A stretch of DNA of 46,750 nucleotides from an uncultured Clostridia bacterium (lineage in GTDB: Bacteria; Bacillota; Clostridia; Christensenellales; Aristaeellaceae). Each line of letters begins with the position of its first letter. The first letter of the stretch is position 1. Location: contig CAKUFI010000014.1 of assembly GCA_934647305.1 (NCBI GenBank), positions 1-46,750 on the forward strand, given 5' to 3'. The notes beneath the pieces are model-generated. The model was not told the DNA's origin, ran no database searches, and worked only from the letters and a program-made list of their open reading frames with translations. Shown one piece after another: positions 1-7,644 of this stretch. The position numbers and the translations under genes were made by a program.

Positions 1-430
1 GAGTTCCCGGCAGGCTGAGCCTGCATCCACCTGCTGCCGCGCATCCTATCGACGAATTCGGGAGCCATAAATTGGAGTTCCCGAATTCTGCGGTTTTCCG
101 GGAGTTCCCGGCAGGCTGAGCCTGCATCCACCTGCTGCCGCGCATCCTATCGACGAATTCGGGAGCCATAAATTGGAGCTCCCGAATTCTCCGGTTTCCC
201 GGGAGTTCCCGGCAGGCTGAGCCTGCATCCACCTGCTGCCGCGGGTTCTGGCGACGAATTCGGGAGCCATAAATTGAAGCTCCCGAATTCTCCGGTTTTC
301 CGGGAATTCCCGGAAAACTCCTGTCGGCAGTGCCGACGGCCGGTTGCTGCCGCCGGTTCTGGCAACGACCGTTGGCCGCCATCAATTGGAGCGGCCAGGG
401 TCTGCGCGGTTTGAACTCCGCCTGCAGAGC
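1..430. repeat. Composite hairpin repeat array R1 (tandem 101-bp units)
   Basis: Three near-identical 101-bp units start at 1, 102 and 203. A fourth, diverged copy follows at 367-402. Each unit has a small hairpin GCAGGC-TGA-GCCTGC (first copy 10-24), a linker containing CACCTGCTGCCGCG, and a 12-bp hairpin with a CATAAATTGRA loop. The main hairpins lie at 54-88, 155-189, 256-290 and 367-402. The first three use stem GAATTCGGGAGC; the fourth uses a GACC/GGCCGC stem and loop CATCAATTGGA. A 24-bp perfect palindrome lies at 295-318 and a GTCGGC-AGT-GCCGAC hairpin at 323-337. Reading along the + strand, the array has the orientation seen after + strand stop codons elsewhere in the window, so it may belong to a gene left of the window. 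No coding gene is supported here. Confidence 0.9.
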
Positions 431-457
431 ATCGAATCTGCGCGTACGTTTTCTGTC

Positions 458-487
458 ATTATACACCCCGAACGGGGAATGGCGCAA
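458..487 (-). promoter_or_regulatory. Candidate leftward promoter reading into array R1
   Basis: On the minus strand, TTGCGC (482-487) and TATAAT (458-463) are separated by 18 bp, just past the permease stop codon. A short CCCC/GGGG dyad lies in the spacer. If active it would transcribe array R1 leftward. The -10 is perfect and the -35 matches four of six bases. It may be chance. Confidence 0.3.
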
Positions 488-493
488 GAATGA

Positions 494-1384
494 TTATCCC
501 TTGATCGCGCCGATCATCACGCCCTTGACGAAATAACGCTGCAGGAAGGGGTAGATGATCAGGATGGGCACGGTGGTCACGACGATCGTGCAGTACTTGA
601 TCAGGTCGCGGTTGAAGGCCTCCTCCACGAAGTCCGCCGCGCTGTCGCTGCCGGTCATCTCGTTCAGGATGAGCAGCTCGCGCAGGATCATCTGCAGCGG
701 GTAGAGCTCGCGGGTGCGGTGGAAGATCAGCGAGTGATACCAGCCGTTCCACTGGCCGACCGCGTAATACATGCCGATGACCGCCAGAACCGGCGTGGAC
801 AGGGGCAGTATGATGTGCGTGAGCACCTGGAAGTCGTTCGCGCCGTCGAGCAGCGCGCTCTCCTCCAGCGCCGAGGGAATCGACGTGAAGAAGCTGCGCA
901 TGATAATCAGGTTGTAGGTGGACAGCGCGGCCGGGATGACGATGGCCCAGCGGGTGTTGTACATGCCCAGATCGCGCACCACGAAGAACCAGGGAATCAG
1001 GCCGCCGCTGAAGAACATGGTGAACAGCATGCCCTTCATCATGACGTTTCTGGGCAGGAAGTAGCTGCGGCTGACCACGAACGCGCCGGCGATGGTGAGC
1101 GCCATGCTGATGGCGGTGCCCACGACGACGTAGAACACGGTGTTGCCGAAGCTCTTGACGATGCTGGGGTTGGAGAAGACCGCCTTGTAGCCGTCCAGCG
1201 TGAAGGGCTCGAGCGGCTTTAGGAGCAGGTCGTTGTTGCGCAACAGCGCGCGCGCGTCCGAGAAGGAGGCGCAGATGGTGTAGTACAGCGGGTAGATCGT
1301 GATCAGCATCAGCAGGATCATGATCAGCATGATCACGCCGTTTGCGATCTTATAGGACAGCTTTCGCGATTCGGCATTGTGCAT
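494..1384 (-). CDS. Carbohydrate ABC transporter permease (YtcP/LplC type)
   Basis: A 296-aa inner-membrane subunit of a sugar importer of the binding-protein-dependent, MalG-like class. Six hydrophobic segments are visible. The cytoplasmic ATPase-contact (EAA) loop is seen in ALEESALLDGANDFQVLTHI, before the last helices. The protein ends in FVKGVMIGAIKG, typical of YtcP/LplC proteins. The ATG follows an AGGAGGAA ribosome site, 13 bp after the upstream permease stop, so the two are co-transcribed. No ATPase gene is present; this family commonly shares an MsmX-like ATPase encoded elsewhere. Substrate is unknown; relatives carry oligosaccharides or rhamnogalacturonan pieces. This is the last gene of the operon; no U-tract terminator follows within about 60 bp. 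Confidence 0.93.
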   Translation of the reverse strand: MHNAESRKLSYKIANGVIMLIMILLMLITIYPLYYTICASFSDARALLRNNDLLLKPLEPFTLDGYKAVFSNPSIVKSFGNTVFYVVVGTAISMALTIAGAFVVSRSYFLPRNVMMKGMLFTMFFSGGLIPWFFVVRDLGMYNTRWAIVIPAALSTYNLIIMRSFFTSIPSALEESALLDGANDFQVLTHIILPLSTPVLAVIGMYYAVGQWNGWYHSLIFHRTRELYPLQMILRELLILNEMTGSDSAADFVEEAFNRDLIKYCTIVVTTVPILIIYPFLQRYFVKGVMIGAIKG

Positions 1385-1397
1385 GGCGCGTTCCTCC

Positions 1398-2342
1398 TTA
1401 CCACAGACTGGTCTCGTTGACCTTGCGGGAGAGCGCGTTGGCGCCCATGAGCAGGATCACGTTGATGACCGAATTGAGCAGGCCGACCGCCGAGCCGAAG
1501 CTGTACTCAAACTTGGTCAGGCCCATGCGGTAGACATAGGTGGAGATGACGTCCGCCGTCTCATACACGCGCTCGTTGTACAGCAGGATGATCTGATCCC
1601 AGCCCAGGCTCATCAGGTTGCCGATGCGCATGATCAGCAGGATGACCACGGTGGGCATGATCGCGGGCAGGGTGACGTGCAGCATTCTGCGCCAGCGGCC
1701 CGCGCCGTCGATCTGGGCGGCCTCGTGCAGCTCGCTGTCCACGCTGGTCAGCGCCGCGAAGAAGATGATCGAATCCCAGCCCATGTTCTTCCAGACGTTC
1801 ATGCCGATATACAGCGGCTGGAACAGCGAGGGCACGGTGAACAGGTTGGTCTGGGGCGTCAGACCCAGCGCGGCGAGCACGCGGGTCAGTATGCCGTTGC
1901 TGCCGCAGAACTGCAGCATCAGGCCGCACACGACGACCGAGGAGATGAAGTGCGGCATGTAGGTCACGGTCTGCGTCACGCGCTGAAAGCCGCGGTGCGG
2001 GATTTCGTTGAGCAGCAGCGCGAACAGGATCGGGATCGGGAAGCCGACCAGCAGCATGCCCAGGTTGATGCTCAGGGTGTTGCGCACCAGGCGCCAGAAA
2101 TAAATGCCGCCGATGAACTTCTCAAAGTGCTTGAGGCCCACCCATTTGCTGCCCCAGATGCCCAGGGCCGGCTTGAAATCCTGGAAGGCCATCAAGACGC
2201 CGTACATCGGGTAGTAATTGAAGATCAGGTAATACGCCACCACCGGCAGCGCCAGCACGTACAAAAGCGGATGGTTTCGGATGTTTTCCGCCAGGCGCTT
2301 GTGCAGCGGCGCCTGCTTCGGGAGCTTTTTCACCGCGTTCAC
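1398..2342 (-). CDS. Carbohydrate ABC transporter permease (LplB/YteP type)
   Basis: A 314-aa MalF-like permease of the LplB family, partner of the following YtcP-like permease. The N-terminal HPLLYVLALPVVAYYLIFNY segment and YYPMYGVLMAFQDFKP are hallmarks of LplB/YteP proteins. The EAA loop is seen as LHEAAQIDGAGRWRRMLHVT. The reading frame stays open further upstream, but the GTG at 2342 is chosen because GGAGG lies seven bases before it and the family's N-terminus (basic region, then first helix) begins there. It lies 139 bp downstream of the binding-protein gene, with two strong hairpins between them that may lower its expression relative to the binding protein. Confidence 0.93.
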   Translation of the reverse strand: MNAVKKLPKQAPLHKRLAENIRNHPLLYVLALPVVAYYLIFNYYPMYGVLMAFQDFKPALGIWGSKWVGLKHFEKFIGGIYFWRLVRNTLSINLGMLLVGFPIPILFALLLNEIPHRGFQRVTQTVTYMPHFISSVVVCGLMLQFCGSNGILTRVLAALGLTPQTNLFTVPSLFQPLYIGMNVWKNMGWDSIIFFAALTSVDSELHEAAQIDGAGRWRRMLHVTLPAIMPTVVILLIMRIGNLMSLGWDQIILLYNERVYETADVISTYVYRMGLTKFEYSFGSAVGLLNSVINVILLMGANALSRKVNETSLW

Positions 2343-2383
2343 GGGCAGTCCTCCTTTGAAATAATGTGCGTTTTGAGAAGGAT

Positions 2384-2470
2384 CGGTCGTTCTGAGCAAG
2401 GCGTCGCGCTCAGACCCGGCGCATTGCTCAGAATGACCGAAAGGTGCCGGGGAGGCACGTCGGCCTCCCC
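2384..2470 (-). promoter_or_regulatory. Two intercistronic hairpins after the binding-protein gene
   Basis: Two inverted repeats fill the spacer between the binding-protein and permease genes. GGGGAGGC/GCCTCCCC spans 2449-2470. The other has arms at 2384-2399 and 2424-2439 (GGTCGTTCTGAGCAA type, one G-U pair). Neither is followed by a U-tract, so they are unlikely to be full terminators. Position and form resemble intercistronic palindromes that stabilise malE-type messages. The first hairpin shares ACGCTGGGGAGGCCG with the 69-bp elements near 36.2-36.8 kb. Confidence 0.7.
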
Positions 2471-2481
2471 AGCGTTTTGCC

Positions 2482-4080
2482 TTAGCGGGCGTTGTAGCGA
2501 TCCAGCGCGGCCTGCTCGGCGGCGATGGCATCGTCGATGCCCATGCCGGGCAGCTTGGCGACGGCCTCGTCCCAGGCAGTCAGGTCGGCCTCGCCGCAGA
2601 TGATCTTGAGCGCGAGCTCAGACATGTAGGTCTTGATCTCGGTCATGGTCTCGGAGACCAGGCGGCTCTCGTCGGAGGTCAGGCTGACCGGGTCGGGGAT
2701 CAGGCGGGAGTTATCCACGTTCTTGGTCCAGATGTCCCAGCAGTCCAGGTTGAGCTGCGTGTTGTACTGCGCCAGCTCCATGGAGTCCAGGGTCTGGGTG
2801 GTCCAGTTCTGGATGTAGTGCTTCAGGCGGAAGGTGGCGAAGGGGAAGTCGGGCTGGTTGTACATGTAGTCGGAGTAGGAGTAGTTGCCGTTCTCATCGA
2901 CCACATAGGTGGTGTTGCCGTCGCCCAGGTCGCCCACGCCGAAGGTGGTCAGCAGGTTGGTCTCGGGGTTGTACAGGTTGTCGATCCACTTGATGGCCAG
3001 CACGGGATCCTTGCAGGTGGTGGACACGAAGTAGCGGCTGGAGGAGCCGTTGCCCATGGTGTTGGAGAAGCCCAGCACCTTGTCCTCGTCGCCGGTCTGG
3101 CGCAGGGTGTTCATGGGCACGATGACGAACTTCTCATCCTCGAGAGCGCCCAGCTGAGCGACCTCGTTGGTCTCCCAGTTGCCGATCTCGATCACGCCGG
3201 CCTGGCCGGTGTAGAGCAGCTTCTTGCAGTCATCGTGGGAACGGTTGATGTTGTCCACGTCGATCAGGCCTTCCTGCATCCAGGAAGCGAGCGTGGAGAG
3301 GTAGTTCTTGTAGCCCTCCTGCAGGTAGGAGTGCGTCACCTTGCCCTCCTCGTCCAGGATGAAGGTGTCCCAGGTCACGCCATAGCCGGAGGACAGCACG
3401 TTGCCGTTGGTGATGTAGTAATCGGAGAAGCCGGCGAAGGCGAAGGGCACGGTGGTGTTGTAGTTCTCCTTGAAGGCGCGCAGGACGTTCGCGAAGTCCT
3501 CATAGGTCTGGGGCACTTCCAGGTTCAGCTCGTCCAGCCAGTCCTTGCGGATGATCAGGCCGGTGTGCTGCTTGTTCTTGACCACGTTGCTGCCCTGGTT
3601 GCCGAACTTGTACACGCCGCCGTCGGTCTTGAAGCGCAGCTTGTCCTTGTCGGACAGGCCGTTGTACATGGCCATGAAGTTGGAGGCGTACTTCTCGATC
3701 AGCTCGTTGGGATTGATGACGATCTTGTCCTCGATCGCGCCGTCGGTCTGGCCGGGATAGTCCCTGCCCAGCTCGTCGGGCGCGACGAAGATGTCCGGAT
3801 ACTCGCCGGAGGCGATCAGCATATTAAAGAAGGTGCCGTCGTCACCCACGGGCGGGTTCACGAAATCGATGTGCACGTTGGTCAGCTCTTCCATCTTCTG
3901 CACAGTCGGGGACTCGTTGTAGTCGTCGATCAGGTTCTGCAGACCGGAAGCGATCTGCATATACATGGTCAGGGTGGCCTTTTCCTGGGTCAGGGGCAGG
4001 GTGTTGGCTTCGGGCTCGGCGAAGGCCATGCCGCTGACGGCCAGCATCAGGCACAGAAGCATCGCAATGAACTTCTTCAT
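2482..4080 (-). CDS. Extracellular sugar-binding protein (LplA/YtcQ type)
   Basis: A 532-aa solute-binding protein, the capture subunit of the transporter encoded by the next two genes. Residues 1-21 form a signal peptide (MKK start, hydrophobic core, cut expected after AFA). The rest matches LplA/YtcQ-type type-1 sugar-binding proteins in length and motifs, such as NMLIASGEYPDIF near residue 90, a WLDELNLEVPQTYEDF segment and a conserved C-terminal Trp-rich region. No lipobox cysteine follows the hydrophobic core; the only Cys is inside it. Such proteins are normally lipoproteins in monoderm Firmicutes, so anchoring is unexplained. AGGAGGAAACCTGAC precedes the ATG. First gene of the operon, transcribed from the promoter at 4158-4186, divergent from its likely regulator. 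Confidence 0.93.
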   Translation of the reverse strand: MKKFIAMLLCLMLAVSGMAFAEPEANTLPLTQEKATLTMYMQIASGLQNLIDDYNESPTVQKMEELTNVHIDFVNPPVGDDGTFFNMLIASGEYPDIFVAPDELGRDYPGQTDGAIEDKIVINPNELIEKYASNFMAMYNGLSDKDKLRFKTDGGVYKFGNQGSNVVKNKQHTGLIIRKDWLDELNLEVPQTYEDFANVLRAFKENYNTTVPFAFAGFSDYYITNGNVLSSGYGVTWDTFILDEEGKVTHSYLQEGYKNYLSTLASWMQEGLIDVDNINRSHDDCKKLLYTGQAGVIEIGNWETNEVAQLGALEDEKFVIVPMNTLRQTGDEDKVLGFSNTMGNGSSSRYFVSTTCKDPVLAIKWIDNLYNPETNLLTTFGVGDLGDGNTTYVVDENGNYSYSDYMYNQPDFPFATFRLKHYIQNWTTQTLDSMELAQYNTQLNLDCWDIWTKNVDNSRLIPDPVSLTSDESRLVSETMTEIKTYMSELALKIICGEADLTAWDEAVAKLPGMGIDDAIAAEQAALDRYNAR

Positions 4081-4157
4081 GTCAGGTTTCCTCCTAAATG
4101 ATTTTCTATCGCTTTTCAGAAGCCGGGCGCCTCGGCCTCTGCGAAGCTCGTGTAAAA

Positions 4158-4186
4158 ATCATAGTCGTTTCTCGCCGGAAGATCAA
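4158..4186 (-). promoter_or_regulatory. Promoter of the LplABC-type transporter operon
   Basis: On the minus strand TTGATC (4181-4186), a 17-bp spacer and TATGAT (4158-4163) form a good sigma-A promoter about 78 bp upstream of the binding-protein start. It is back to back with the regulator promoter at 4324-4352. Confidence 0.75.
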
Positions 4187-4264
4187 TAAGCAATATTTGG
4201 TCTAGACAGGTTAACTATCATAAAAGCCATGAATTTTAGGCGAATTGCACAGTCGTCGGATTTT

Positions 4265-4282
4265 GCCGATGTCGAAATCGGC
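4265..4282. promoter_or_regulatory. Candidate operator between divergent promoters
   Basis: An inverted repeat GCCGAT-GTCGAA-ATCGGC sits between the transporter promoter and the regulator promoter, flanked on both sides by TTTTG-like sequence. It is placed upstream of both -35 boxes, where an AraC-type activator of the operon would be expected to bind. Function is inferred from position only. Confidence 0.4.
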
Positions 4283-4323
4283 TTTTGCGCATCCCATATC
4301 CGACAGTTCCCCCGCAAATGTGC

Positions 4324-4352
4324 TTGAAAAAACGACTGAATTTCGGTATAAT
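4324..4352 (+). promoter_or_regulatory. Promoter of the AraC-type regulator
   Basis: TTGAAA (4324-4329), a 17-bp spacer and a perfect TATAAT (4347-4352) lie about 55 bp upstream of the chosen ATG. This near-consensus promoter also argues against a translation start at 4285, which would lie upstream of it. Confidence 0.85.
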
Positions 4353-4407
4353 GGGTAATGAATTTGCTATGTGCTTAGAGGATTTGTCCGAAAGGGGTCG
4401 GCGTTCC

Positions 4408-6495
4408 ATGCCACAGTTGCAGAAAAATAAAAAGAAGCGTCCGCTGCTGCGCAGCTGGATTTTATCCTATTTACTGGTGCTGACGCCTATGCTGCTCTTG
4501 TGCTACGCGCTGTATCAGAGCAACCGAAGCTCGCTCGAGGACAGCATGAGCTCGCTGCAGTACGCCAAGCTGCACCGGTTCCAGATTTCGCTGCAGGCCG
4601 AGCTCAACGACCTGAACCTGCTGGCCAATCAGCTGGGCGCGGGCGCGTCGCAGGGCACGCTGCTCTCCCGCCGCCAGAGCGACCTGAAGAGCACCGACTA
4701 TACCGAGATGAACCGGATGCGCGGCCTGCTGATGACCGCGCTCAAGTCCTCCTCGTCGCTGTCCGAGGCGCTGATTTACCTGGGCAGGAGCGGCTACGGC
4801 ATCACCTCGCAGCGCGTGCTGCCGCTTAGCCACCTGTACAGCATGACCGAGAACGCGGACGAGCTCTGGCAGAGCTGGGATGAGCTGAACGCCCTGCTTG
4901 CCTGGAGCGAAAACCGCCTGCTCAAATCCGACGCGGCCGGGCACACGCTGTATTTCCAGCTGCCCCTGCGCTACAATTCCCGCGTGCTGTTCAACCTGAA
5001 AACCGACTACATCCTCGGCATGTACGGCGACGAGGCCGAGGGCGAGGAATACGTAGCCGTCGTGGGCGGAGACGGCACGCTGCTGGCGCATACGGGCGAG
5101 GCCTTCCCGCTCGACGTGAGCTGCCTTAGCGAGGGCAGGCTGCCTGAAAACAACGCCTCCTGGCTGGTGACCGCGCTGCGCCTGGAGGGCTACGACTGCT
5201 ATGTCGTCAGCGCCACCTCGCGCACCCGCCTGAAGGCCAACCTGCTGAGGCAGACCGCCGGCTTCCTGATCGCCATTCCCTTCTGCACGCTGGCCTGCTT
5301 CCTGGTGATCGTCTATTCCCTGCGCAGGCATTACAACCCGGTCGCCGAGGTGCTGAACCTGGCCAACGAGCGCGGCCTGAGCACCGACTCGGACAACCAC
5401 GAATACGTGCAGCTCAACACGCTGCTCCAGAAGGCCCTGGACGACCGCCAGAAGCTGCAGCAGCGCGAGGATTGGACGCGCCGCCGCCAGGACGACGCGC
5501 GCCTGTACGCCGCCCTGAGCGCCGCTGAAGCCGAGAGCGCCGTCTCCGCGCGCTTCTCCCAGGAAAAGCAGCGCTTCCAGAACCCCTGCTGGTGCTATGT
5601 CGAGCTGACGCTGGTGGACTGCTCCGCCTCCGGCGAGGACGGCGAACGCGACGAGGAAGTCTTCAGCGTGGCGCAGAACCTGCTCACCGAGCTGCTCAGG
5701 CAGAACTTCAACGCCGCCGCGCTCTATGCCCACCAGCGCCTGCTCTTCCTGGTCGGCCTGCAGGACGGAAGCGAGGCCCGCGCGCTGCTGCTCAAGAGCG
5801 ACCTGCAGAAGGGCCTGGCCTTCCTGCGCGAGGACTATGGGGCCGAGTTTGCCTGCCGCGCGAGCGCCGTTTCGCCGCTTGACGAGGACTTCTCCGCCCT
5901 TTCTGCCCGGCTGATGGATCAGCTCAGCCAGCTGCACCAGTACCCCGCCGACGGACCCGTACAGGTCTGGCAGGCGCTCAGCGAGGATCAGCAGCAGGCC
6001 ATGCGCGCGCTGCTCTCCCTGGAACACGCGCTGCGCAGCGATAATCTGGACGCCTTCCGAGGGGGCGTGCAGGCGCTGGGCAAGCTGCTCGTCGATCGCA
6101 GTCCCGCGCCCGCCGCGCAGGAGCCCGCCGAAACCGGCAGCGACAACCTGATCGCCCGGCAGGTCGTGCAGCTGGTGCAGTCCAGCTATTACGACCCAAA
6201 CCTGAACGTCTCCGCCATCGCGCAGCGCCTGGGCCGCAACCCGGACGTGGTCTCGCGCGCCTTCCGGCAGACCATGCACATGGGCCCGCTGGAGTACATC
6301 CACTCGGTTCGCATTCGCGCCGCGACCGACCTGCTGCGCGACAACCCGGACATGACCGCACGCCGCGTGGCCGAGCTGTGCGGCTATGTCAACATCGACT
6401 CCTTCAACCGCGCCTTCAAGCGCGTCACAGGCACCACGCCCGGCCGTTACCGCGCCCAGAGCGAGGACGCGCCCGAATCCGCGCCGAACGAATAG
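4408..6495 (+). CDS. Membrane-bound AraC-family transcriptional regulator
   Basis: A 695-aa regulator of the type usually found beside LplABC sugar transporters. After a basic N-terminus come a membrane helix (about residues 15-36), an extracytoplasmic sensor region (about 40-280) and a second helix (about 284-305). A cytoplasmic linker follows, and then a C-terminal AraC double helix-turn-helix (about 590-690, with NVSAIAQRLGRNPDVVSRAF and RRVAELCGYVNIDSFNRAFK). It probably senses sugar or transporter state outside the cell and activates the divergent operon. The frame is open from 4285, but the ATG at 4408 is preferred: GAAAGGGG lies upstream of it, the protein then begins with a normal cytoplasmic stub, and the near-consensus promoter lies between. 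It ends at a clear terminator. Confidence 0.9.
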   Translation: MPQLQKNKKKRPLLRSWILSYLLVLTPMLLLCYALYQSNRSSLEDSMSSLQYAKLHRFQISLQAELNDLNLLANQLGAGASQGTLLSRRQSDLKSTDYTEMNRMRGLLMTALKSSSSLSEALIYLGRSGYGITSQRVLPLSHLYSMTENADELWQSWDELNALLAWSENRLLKSDAAGHTLYFQLPLRYNSRVLFNLKTDYILGMYGDEAEGEEYVAVVGGDGTLLAHTGEAFPLDVSCLSEGRLPENNASWLVTALRLEGYDCYVVSATSRTRLKANLLRQTAGFLIAIPFCTLACFLVIVYSLRRHYNPVAEVLNLANERGLSTDSDNHEYVQLNTLLQKALDDRQKLQQREDWTRRRQDDARLYAALSAAEAESAVSARFSQEKQRFQNPCWCYVELTLVDCSASGEDGERDEEVFSVAQNLLTELLRQNFNAAALYAHQRLLFLVGLQDGSEARALLLKSDLQKGLAFLREDYGAEFACRASAVSPLDEDFSALSARLMDQLSQLHQYPADGPVQVWQALSEDQQQAMRALLSLEHALRSDNLDAFRGGVQALGKLLVDRSPAPAAQEPAETGSDNLIARQVVQLVQSSYYDPNLNVSAIAQRLGRNPDVVSRAFRQTMHMGPLEYIHSVRIRAATDLLRDNPDMTARRVAELCGYVNIDSFNRAFKRVTGTTPGRYRAQSEDAPESAPNE

Positions 6496-6513
6496 GTACT
6501 CCGCACGCAAAGT

Positions 6514-6546
6514 AAAGCGATTCCCTCGCGGGGGTCGCTTTTTTCT
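6514..6546 (+). terminator. Intrinsic terminator after the regulator
   Basis: AAGCGATTCCC pairs with GGGGGTCGCTT around a TCGC loop and is followed by a run of T residues. It closes the regulator transcript and separates it from rubrerythrin. Confidence 0.85.
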
Positions 6547-6640
6547 TCCCCTTCAGGCCGCGCAGACCGTCCGCGCCCGCAATTTTGCGGCTCTTATGGG
6601 CACACTAATCCCGAACGAACCGCCGAAAGGAGTATGAACC

Positions 6641-7177
6641 ATGAACAAGTATCAGGGAACTCAGACGGAAAAAAACCTGCGCGCGGCCTTTGCTGCCGAA
6701 TCCGGGGTGCGCAATCGATATGCCTTCTACGCCGCCATGGCCCAAAAAGAGGGCTTCGAGCAGATCGCGGCGCTGCTCATGAAGACCGCCGAGAACGAGC
6801 GGGAACACGCCAGGCTTTGGCTCACGGAGCTGGACGAGCTCGACGGCACGGCCGAAAACCTGCGCCACGCCGCCGACGGCGAGCACTACGAGTGGACGGA
6901 CATGTACGAGAACTTTGCCAAAACCGCAATCGACGAGGGCTTCCCCGAGCTGGCGCGCCGCTTCAGGCTGGTTGCCGGCATCGAAAAGCAGCACGAGGAA
7001 CGCTTCCGCACCCTGCTGCGCAACGTGGAGACGGCGCAGGTCTTCGCCAGGAGCGGCGTCCACGCCTGGGAGTGCCGAAACTGCGGCCACATCGTGCTCG
7101 CCGAGCAGGCGCCCGAGCTGTGCGCGGTGTGCGGCTATCCGCAGGGGTACTTTGAACTGCGCGGCGAGAACTACTGA
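6641..7177 (+). CDS. Rubrerythrin
   Basis: A 178-aa non-haem iron protein that reduces hydrogen peroxide in the cytoplasm of anaerobes using electrons from rubredoxin or NADH-linked partners. The N-terminal ferritin-like four-helix domain (about 1-135) carries the diiron ligands in LRAAFAAESGVRNRY, the ENEREHA motif and the IEKQHEERF motif. The C-terminal rubredoxin-like domain has CRNC and CAVC pairs (about 147-170) for one Fe(Cys)4 site and ends in GYPQGYFE, as expected. GAAAGGAG lies before the ATG. It is monocistronic between the terminator at 6514-6546 and the empty region beyond 7178. It supports a strictly anaerobic host. Confidence 0.95.
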   Translation: MNKYQGTQTEKNLRAAFAAESGVRNRYAFYAAMAQKEGFEQIAALLMKTAENEREHARLWLTELDELDGTAENLRHAADGEHYEWTDMYENFAKTAIDEGFPELARRFRLVAGIEKQHEERFRTLLRNVETAQVFARSGVHAWECRNCGHIVLAEQAPELCAVCGYPQGYFELRGENY

Positions 7178-7532
7178 TCCGCACGCCAGGCCGGTCGGCA
7201 GAAACGCGCGAGGAAGGCCTTGGAGTGCACTGCAGCCGTCATTTCCCTGCCAGGCGGAACTTCCCCCTCATCACCCCGCAAATCGCGCGACAGGGGCCCG
7301 TAGAACCGCTCAGGGCACTCAAAAATGTGCGCTGACACCGATCGTATGACAGGGAGGATGACCGCCTGGGCGAGCAATATGGAGGCGTGATGCAGACGGA
7401 CGCAAAACAGAAAAGGATGCTGCAGATCATTTCCGCCCGTCAAAAACATTCGTACAGCCTGCTGCCCTTGAAAGGGTCTTCCTATTCGCGGACGCTCAGT
7501 TTGTCTACCGGAAATCGAAAAAACGCTGCTGC
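7178..7532. other. Intergenic region without a recognised gene
   Basis: No convincing coding sequence was found in this stretch. A short + strand frame starting near 7387 has GGAGG four bases before an ATG, but it runs into the rplA-side terminator and its translation looks random. The minus-strand frame of about 144 codons has no recognisable domain. None of the composite hairpin modules is present. It may be decayed sequence. Confidence 0.5.
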
Positions 7533-7564
7533 AAAAAAAAGCCCTCCCGCCGAAGCAGGAGGGC
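7533..7564 (-). terminator. Intrinsic terminator of the rpmG-rplA operon
   Basis: On the minus strand GCCCTCCTGC and GCGGGAGGGC form a 10-bp stem (one G-U pair) around a UUCG tetraloop, followed by eight T residues. It lies about 80 bp after the rplA stop. Confidence 0.93.
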
Positions 7565-7644
7565 ATTTGCATGTGCAAGAATTTGCGAACGACCAATGCG
7601 TTCACGGGGAAAGACGGTTCAAATGAACCGACCTTTCGGATGAA

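Noticed and set aside
719..2603. + strand frames opposite the first transporter operon
   Set aside because: Antisense shadows of the two permease genes; no ribosome sites and low-complexity translation.
7387..7626. Short + strand ORF after rubrerythrin
   Set aside because: GGAGG lies before it, but the frame runs into a clear terminator of the opposite operon and the protein has no recognisable feature.
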